Of a DNA stretch of 64,000 nt, positions 57,200-64,000 are shown piece by piece. The stretch is from Ricinus communis. Lineage: Eukaryota; Streptophyta; Magnoliopsida; Malpighiales; Euphorbiaceae. The notes beneath the pieces are model-generated. The model was not told where the DNA came from. It searched no databases and saw only the letters and a list, made by a program, of their open reading frames with translations. The position numbers and the translations under genes were made by a program. Where the stretch lies: NCBI RefSeq assembly GCF_019578655.1, contig NC_063257.1, positions 5,704,001-5,768,000 on the forward strand. Direction: 5' to 3'. Positions within the stretch are counted from its first letter, which is position 1, and every line of letters begins with the position of its first letter.

Positions 57200-58832
57200 A
57201 TGGCTTCTCCATCCTTTCTTGAAAAGTCTCATGCTGTCTGCATTCCTTATCCAGCTCAAGGCCATATCAATCCAATGCTAAAACTAGCCAAGTTTCTTTA
57301 CCACAAAGGCTTCCATATCACCTTTGTTAACTCGGAATACAACCATAGACGCCTGCTCAAATCTAGAGGCCCTGACTCACTCGACGGCCTCTCTTCTTTC
57401 CGTTTCGAAACTATTCCTGACGGTCTTCCTCCGACCGACACTGATGCTACCCAAGACATACCCTCCCTTTGCTTTTCCACCAAGAATGCCTGTTTGCCTC
57501 ACTTCAAGAACGTCCTCTCAAAGCTTAATGATACTCCTTCTAGTGTCCCTCCTGTTTCTTGCATCATCTCCGATGGTGTCATGAGCTTCACTCTTGATGC
57601 AGCTCAAGAATTGGGTATTCCTGAAGTCCTGTTCTGGACTACTAGTGCTTGTGGTTTTCTTGCTTACCTTCATTATCACCAGCTCATTAAAAAGGGTTAT
57701 ACACCACTCAAAGGTTAGCTAACTTTCTTACTATTTTTCAAAACTTCTTTCTTCGTTTTTCTTTTGCTAGTGGACTCTAATTGGGTTTGGATTTCACAGC
57801 CTTACAGTATTAAAGACGATTCTTGTTACATTTAAGCTAATGAAATAAATAAGTTTAGCATTGGGATGACTTTTTGTTCTCTGTTTTGGATTTTCAGATG
57901 AAAGTTCCTTAACAAATGGTTATCTAGATACTGTTATAGACTGGATCCCAGGCACGAAAGATATCCGTTTAAAGGATATCCCAAGCTTCGTTAGAACAAC
58001 AAATCCTGAAGACATAATGCTTAACTTTTTGGTTTCAGAAACTGAAAGAGCCCAGAAGGCTTCTGCTATTATCTTGAATACATTTGATGCCTTAGAGCAT
58101 GATGTTTTAGCTGCATTTCCTTCACTGATACCACCTGTATACTCCGTTGGCTCTCTCCAACTTCTGCTTAATAATATTAAAGATAATGACTTGAAGTTGA
58201 TTGGATCAAACCTATGGAAAGAAGAAACAGGATGTCTTGAATGGCTCGACTCAAAAGAACCTAACTCGGTCGTTTATGTTAATTTTGGATGCATTACTGT
58301 CATGACAAGTGCTCAACTGGGAGAGTTTGCCTGGGGACTAGCTAACAGCGAAAAAACATTTTTATGGGTTATTAGGCCTGATCTTGTAGACGGCAACACG
58401 GCGGCTCTTCCACCAGAGTTTGTCTCAATGACAAGAGAAAGAGGTCTGTTACCAAGTTGGTGTCCACAAGAACAAGTGTTGAACCACCCATCAATTGGAG
58501 GATTCTTAACACATAGTGGATGGAATTCTACACTTGAAAGTATTTGTGGAGGTGTGCCTATGATTTGTTGGCCTTTCTTTGCAGAGCAACAAACCAATTG
58601 CAAGTACACTTGCAATGAATGGGGAATAGGCATGGAGATAAACAGTGATGTGAAGAGAAATGAAGTTGAGAGTCTCGTTATAGAGTTAATGGACGGAGAT
58701 AAAGGGAAAGCAATGAAGAAGAAAGCAATGGAATGGAAAAGGATTGCAGAAGAAGCTGTTAGTACTAAAGGGTCTTCTTATCAGAATTTGGATAACATGA
58801 TCAAACAGGTACTCCTGTCGTTTAAGGATTAA
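57200..58832 (+). CDS. UGT85A: UGT85A-type UDP-glucosyltransferase, gene 2 (two exons)
   Basis: A close paralogue of gene 1. Exon 1 is 57200-57713, the intron is 57714-57897 (184 bp, GT...AG), and exon 2 is 57898-58832, giving 482 residues. The open frame in exon 2 runs from the splice site although its first internal Met is at 58017. H22 (PAQGHINPM), D125 (IISDG) and the PSPG box 359-402 are in place, with the normal WCPQ start and terminal Gln. Residue 303 is Cys (NFGCITV, codon TGC) where gene 1 and the family have Ser (NFGSITV); this loop approaches the donor diphosphate in known UGT structures. The promoter is homologous to gene 1 but lacks a clear TATA box. The gene looks intact, but expression and activity may differ from gene 1. 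Confidence 0.92.
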
Positions 58833-59269
58833 ACTAATTAACTAATACATCTCAAGTATCTTTTTCTTTATTTGATTGTAACTGATATTATCTAGCACTT
58901 TCCTTCATTTTCTTCTTTGACTTTTGTAGTTCCTGTTTTTCTTTTTGTTTTAATTAAATGTTATTGCTATCGTATTATAATGCTTAATTTCCAATAATTT
59001 ATTACTTTTATTTTGATTAGATTTCTAGGTGCTTTCTTCACATAATGTTTAATGCGTTGGAGATATTACCTCTTTTTGCTTTTCCTTTTAATATATGTTA
59101 ATAGATAAGCTCATAGTTCTTCCATTTCTAATGCCTTTTTTGTGCAAAGTTGAAAAACTTGGGTGAGGGATAAAATGTATTCGACGATGATTTCAAAACT
59201 AGGGAAGGGTTAGAAAGGCTAACATAGTAAAACCACTAGCTGCACTGTTAGTATTAAGGTTGTCACCCT

Positions 59270-60060
59270 CGAAGATAACATGTTGCTCTCCATTTCTGAT
59301 ATCTGGCTATACTGCCACCACCCTCAACCCTAAGGCATCCAAGGTAGAGTGGGGGGAGATGTGGTTAATTATATTCATTGCGTTTCTTTTCTTGGTGCCA
59401 TGCCATCAAGAGGTTATTTATGGTTCTCAATTCTTACCTCAAGTTAGCAATAAAATTTATTTTGGTCGGACTGCATCACCTGACAGAATCATTTGGCATC
59501 CAGATCTAGGTTGACTCTTAATCAGTTTATCATGCTTTAGTCAATAAATCTGCCAATCCAGATCATGTTGCTTCGCAATCTTCATCTTCTAGGCATGATA
59601 ATTACTGAAAGAAGCTCTGGGACCTTCCAATCCAGCCAACAATAGAAAACTTTCACGGAGAGCATCCTAGAATGTTTTGACTTCAATGTCCAATCTTTTC
59701 GAGAAGAATTCATGCTCTTCTCCTATTTGCCCATTATGTATGGATTGTGCAGCCATGCTAAGGCTGCTTGGTTCGCAAATGATTTAGGTTATTTGCCCGA
59801 TCCTGCAAATTCAATCTTTTAAAGATTGGTGAAGTTATCACGGCGTCCTTTGGCTCTGTATTTGATGTTGAAACAGTAAGACTGTCAGCTATCACTTGCT
59901 GGCAAATATGGAAAACTATAAAATTGTATCCCAGCTAGTTAATCTTTTTCCCTCAGACAATGTTATGCAGAGCAAGCGAGCTTGTCAATAGCCTAAGAAC
60001 TATCAATCTTGGTCTAATCAATCTGTTATCTCCGTCTCTTCTAATGGTGGCAGGGTCAGA
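59270..60060 (+). pseudogene. LINE ORF2 remnant (zf-RVT region)
   Basis: In changing plus-strand frames: SPDRIIWHPDLG and YHALVNKSAN (about 59470-59560), KKLWDLPIQPTIENF (about 59610), SNLFEKNSCSSPICPLCMDCA (about 59690-59750), AWFANDLGYLPDP (about 59770) and ITCWQIWKT (about 59890). This order (WHP, then LW.LP, then a CPLC zinc motif, then W..WK) is that of the zf-RVT segment downstream of the reverse transcriptase in plant L1-type LINEs. Many stops and frameshifts make it an old fragment. It begins about 440 bp past the UGT gene 2 stop. Confidence 0.65.
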
Positions 60061-60718
60061 GATAATATATGGTCAAAATCCCGCAAGGCTGGTGTAAGTA
60101 CGGGGAGGTATATGTCCGACTGAGGAGAAATTCTTATGCTAAAAACAAGGTGCATGTTGTCAACTTATCATTGGGCTTAGAGGAAAAAACCCCATTTAAT
60201 CCATTTCTACCGAAAAATATATCCTATGAAAAAAAAATCATTATGCAGATATCAAATATTCAATCAAGATTGTGGGAGTGGGGCTGTTCCAAAATACGTG
60301 CAAATCATATTAACATTATCTACTTTGGAAGTTTTTAGATTTTAGAAAAATGGAAGCCATAGGAAATTGATTTGTAACAAAATATATTTGGTTTGTACTT
60401 TGAGTACTTGTCCAATACTTTCTTAATTGTTTTTTGGGAAGAAATGCTTGCCCAATTCTATGTTAAAGAAACATATTATAAATTCCTATCGGGAGGACAA
60501 TAATTGAATGAAAAAGACTTTAGATAGGCATTCACAACTTTTGTACACAGTACGAATAAACCATACATGGAGAAGGCTGGATACTCTCCAATGGCCTACA
60601 CAGAAGAAAGGTTCATAATGAACCATAAAGTATTCCCTTTTACTTACCAGTTACCAACAAACAAAAGCAAATATCCAGATTTCTACCATTTAATTACTTG
60701 ATTTGATTTGTTGGAGAT

Positions 60719-62372
60719 CTAATGAAGCACCATAGTTATCATCTTGTCCAAATTCATATAAGATGATCCTGTCCTACTGGTAGCTTCTTCTGCCTTCATT
60801 TTCCATTCCATTGCTTTATTCTTGACTTCGCTTCCTGGTTTACTGTTCATTAACTCCTTCACTAGCCTCTCAATTTCAGTCCTGTTCGCATCATTATCTA
60901 TTTCCATTCCTATACACCATTTATTGCAACAGAACCAGCTATTTGTTTGTTGCTCTGCGAAGAAAGGCCAACAAATCATGGGCACACCACCAGCCAAACT
61001 TTCTATTGTTGAATTCCATCCACTATGTGTCAAGAATCCTCCAATTGAAGGGTGCATCAGAACTTCTTCTTGTGGGCACCAGTTTGCCAATAAACCTCTT
61101 TCTTTAGTCTCCTTCAAGAATTCTGGAGGAATAATTGCCGATTCGCCAGTTACAAGATCAGGTCTTATTACCCACAAGAATGTTTTCTTGTTATTTGCAA
61201 GTCCCCAAGCAAATTCTACTAGTTGTTGTGGTGTCATGACCGTGACACTGCCAAAATTTACATAGATAACTGAATTGGGCTCTTTTGAATCTAGCCATTC
61301 TAGACAACCAGGTTGTTCTTCCCATAAATTTGATTTTATAGAGTTTACAACACTTTCCTGGACCTGATCTTGAAGTAGTAGCTGAAGAGGACCAATGGTA
61401 AGGATTGGATTTGGAAGAATTGAGCAAAGATGCGTTAGAACTTCATACTCTAAATCATCGAATGTGTTGAAAATAACTGCTGAAGCATTTCGAGCATTCT
61501 CGACTTCTCCGATGGCGAAATTCACCATAATATCATCAGGGTCAGTAGTTCTAATAAAGCTCGGCAAATTCTTCAATCGTATACCTTCCATGCCAGGAAT
61601 CCAATTGATAAGAGTATCCAAGTATCCGTTTGTCAGGTAGCTTGCATCTGCATACATGGAATTCGAAAGGCCAAAATCAGAACCATAAATTACTTGTACT
61701 GTTTCATGAACAATCAAAGTAAGCTTCACCAATGAAATTTGAGTCAATGACACTGAAGCAGTCTCGAGGACTATTTATGAGCTCAGTTGTAGCCATTAAC
61801 GGAGAAAAAAGTGAAAGCTGCAACAGACATATAGACAAAAAAACGATACCTTTAAGGGGAACAAAACCCTTTTCAACTAAAGGGCGGTAATGCAAATAAG
61901 CCATGAATCCACAAACACTAGCTGTCCAGAAAAGAACGACAGGAACGCCCAATTCCTGACCAGCTTGGAGTGTAAAGCTCATGATACAATCGAAAACTAT
62001 ACAAGTGACAGGAGGAACATTCGATGAAGCAGAATTATTGAGTTTAGAGAGAAGGTATCTAAAGGGAGCTAAGCAATTACGCTTGGTAGAGTAGCAGAGG
62101 GAAGGAACGTCCTGAGTAGAGTTGGCATTCTCTGAAGAAGGAAGTCCGTCAGGAATAGTTTCGAACCGGAAACTAGGGAGGCCGTTCAGAGAATCAGGGC
62201 CTCTTGATTTGAGGAGACGTTGATGATTATATTCGGTGTTAACAAAGGTAATGTGAAAGCCTTTTTGATGAAGAAGTTTTGCTAGTTTTAGCATCGGGTT
62301 TATGTGACCCTGTGCTGGAAATGGGACACAGACTGCATGAGGGGGCAAATTCTCCGGACATAAAGAACCCAT
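60719..62372 (-). CDS. UGT85A: UGT85A-type UDP-glucosyltransferase, gene 3 (two exons, inverted)
   Basis: Exon 1 is 62372-61850, the intron is 61849-61648 (202 bp, GT...AG), and exon 2 is 61647-60719, giving 483 residues. I chose the Met at 62372 (MGSLCPENL), whose N-terminus matches the UGT85A style; an upstream in-frame ATG at 62399 would add nine residues. H23 in [10 protein letters not shown]128 in IVFDC and the PSPG box at about 364-407 (WCPQEEVL ... FAEQQ) are present, with the UDP-glucose pattern. It is more divergent than genes 1 and 2, for example [19 protein letters not shown] and ESLAGGVPM. It sits tail-to-tail with gene 2, with the LINE remnant between them. The intron phase and position match the other two. 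Confidence 0.93.
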
Positions 62373-62421
62373 TTGTCTTTCTTTCTGCTTAGCCTGCATA
62401 CAAGCAAGAGTTAGAACCTCC

Positions 62422-62467
62422 TTTTATAGATGAAGAGTTGGATCTGTAGCTACAGTGCATATTTATA
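62422..62467 (-). promoter_or_regulatory. Two candidate TATA boxes of UGT gene 3
   Basis: TATAAAA at 62428-62422 and TATAAATA at 62467-62460 (minus strand). If the nearer one is used, transcription would start near 62395, leaving the ATG at 62399 outside the mRNA and supporting 62372 as start. The farther one would include both. Confidence 0.45.
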
Positions 62468-62469
62468 AC

Positions 62470-63640
62470 GGTAACTCTCCATATTTTATATATAGAATCT
62501 ACCGTTTACATATGGCAAATATATGTTAAAAGCAAATTATGCGTTTTCTTTTTCTTTTCAGGATACTGATTTTTATTGATTACTTAAAGACGCAAGTGTT
62601 ACATTACTATAAACAGGAAAATCAACGTCAAAAGAAACCTCATTTATCAAAATATGATTCATATTAGACTCAGTTATATAGTGTGCTAGAGATTAGGCCA
62701 CTGTATTTACTTTCTTCTTAATAAAATCATATTTGTCAACACCCACTCCACAATATCATCCACTACATAACGTGTCAATTTTTCCTCTTACTATTGAACC
62801 CATCAACCAAGAATTTGCTGCCACTTTCAATTCTATATTTCTTGTATCCATATTGCAATAAAATAAAATCTACTTCTCTTCTAAAAAAATGTAATTAGTT
62901 GGACATCTATCAATTATCTTTGGCCATTGTGGCTTTCCGTGAACCTAAGGGTAAAAAGAGAAAAAATGCATCTTATACAAACGAGCCTTCCAACCACGTG
63001 GTCGGACACAGGCGGGGAGTACGTTAATTCGATTTCACCAAGTAATTTACCCACTAAAGGAATTTTATGAGTAAGAATAATAAAATTATGCGGCAGCCCT
63101 GCAAAGTCTTAGATTCGGATTCTTCGCAGTTTTGACTCTCCTACCTTATTTGATTCGCAATATGGAATAGAGAATACCAATGAATATTCTTTTTTTTTTT
63201 TTATTTAAACTAAAATTGAATGATGTCGAGGCAAGCTTTTAGGGAAATTGCATTTTTTTAGTGAGTTTAATTGTAATTTTAAGTTACTTTCTTGATGCTA
63301 ATTATAGAAATTGAACTCGGATAATAAAATAGAAAAAAATATTTTTAATTTTTTAATTTTTTTTAAATATAAATACATAAATGGTCCTAGAATTTTGATA
63401 TAGATATCATGATTTTTTTTATTTTAAATTTATATTATTAAATATTTAAATTTTAATTAGAGTATTAATAAGTATTTTTCGTCCAATTCTATTTAAAGCA
63501 CAAATTAAAAAGTACCAGGCAGTTTAATATTTTTATTTTTAAAAATGAAAGAAAGTATATTTTTCATCAACTTTTGCCACGTCATCCATCTTCCTTTTTC
63601 TTTTTCTTTTTCTCTGTAGTTTCTGCCTTTCCATTTTCTT
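62470..63640. other. Intergenic spacer at the right end
   Basis: AT-rich, no gene seen. Confidence 0.5.
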
Positions 63641-63648
63641 TTTTCCCA

Positions 63649-63658
63649 TGTATTTATA
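63649..63658 (+). promoter_or_regulatory. Candidate TATA box near the window end
   Basis: TGTATTTATAGGC in a context like plant core promoters, about 175 bp before the ATG at 63829. Confidence 0.35.
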
Positions 63659-63828
63659 GGCTAAATTTCATGATCTCTCACAAAACAAGTATCTGAAAAT
63701 AACAACAAAACAAAATAGCAGTGGTAGTTTAAGAAACCAACCAGTCTATATCGGAAACTTGAGGGTCTCAACTCATTCTCTGTTTAATCCAGTTATAGTC
63801 CTGTGGAAACACTATCACCTAAAGAACA

Positions 63829-64000
63829 ATGAAACAGACGTAAATAATCCAGAGACGACTCGTGCTTTTATTTCTCACCCTTTTATTTCTTTCTTCTGTC
63901 ATCTTAGATTTGAGCAACAAGAAAGCAACGCATATTCCAGTCCAGCCATATACCGATCAAGTTGTCGCCCTACAAGCACCTCACCACCATGCTATAATAG
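63829..64000 (+). other. Possible 5' end of a membrane or secretory protein gene (cut by window end)
   Basis: ATG at 63829 codes four residues (MKQT), then meets TAA at 63841-63843. The same frame then stays open to the window end and encodes RRLVLLFLTLLFLSSVIL, a strong membrane or signal-anchor segment, followed by a polar stretch (NKKATHIPVQPY). Basic residues before a hydrophobic helix resemble a type II Golgi protein N-terminus. Either the TAA is a disabling mutation or the real start or splice differs. I do not recognise the family. Confidence 0.3.

Noticed and set aside
48162..62372. Biosynthetic gene cluster around the UGT genes
   Set aside because: Only UGT paralogues and transposon debris are present; no P450, hydrolase or other pathway gene is in the window.
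1..64000. CRISPR arrays, bacterial operons, tRNA or rRNA genes
   Set aside because: No regularly spaced repeats and no tRNA or rRNA signature that I could recognise by eye; a tRNAscan/Infernal run would be decisive.

Overview
This is AT-rich nuclear DNA from a dicot plant. The genes have GT-AG introns, secreted and family-1 glycosyltransferase proteins typical of land plants, TATA boxes about 50-125 bp upstream of start codons, and long AT-rich spacers holding LTR retrotransposons and LINE debris. The species cannot be fixed from the sequence; a rosid (perhaps Malpighiales) is a guess from protein flavour only.

Layout. (1) 0.24-3.4 kb, minus strand: a PP2A activator (PTPA) gene whose last seven coding bases sit in a separate exon behind a 2.0 kb intron. 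(2) 4.6-30.0 kb: five EXORDIUM/PHI-1 family genes, all on the minus strand. One divergent copy (4590-5516) lies next to PTPA. Four closer paralogues (20139-21089, 23522-24478, 25779-26732, 29020-29982) form a tight tandem array. Two roughly 5 kb Ty1/copia elements (7925-12916 minus, 14467-19599 plus) separate the first copy from the array. (3) 38967-39908, plus strand: a sixth, more divergent EXORDIUM-like gene with a CT repeat in its leader. (4) 41773-46744: a third copia element with intact TSD, PBS and PPT but more than ten nonsense codons. (5) 48.2-62.4 kb: three two-exon UGT85A-type glucosyltransferase genes, two in direct tandem and a third tail-to-tail with the second, with LINE remnants beside them. 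(6) The right edge may contain the 5' end of another gene, cut off by the window.

How the genes relate. The window is a set of local duplications. EXORDIUM family proteins are apoplastic and linked in Arabidopsis and tobacco to brassinosteroid, phosphate and carbon-status growth control. PTPA is a PP2A conformational activator/isomerase. The PTPA-EXORDIUM adjacency matches what I recall of Arabidopsis chromosome 4 (At4g08950/At4g08960), so it looks like old microsynteny. The UGT85A genes would glucosylate small acceptors in the cytosol; no partner pathway gene is visible beside them.

I found no clearly new multi-gene system. The items most worth a second look are the PTPA terminal mini-exon, a shared promoter module upstream of the EXORDIUM array, the loss of the TATA box in the second UGT copy, single changes in conserved UGT donor-site residues, and the C-to-T style of nonsense decay in the copia elements.
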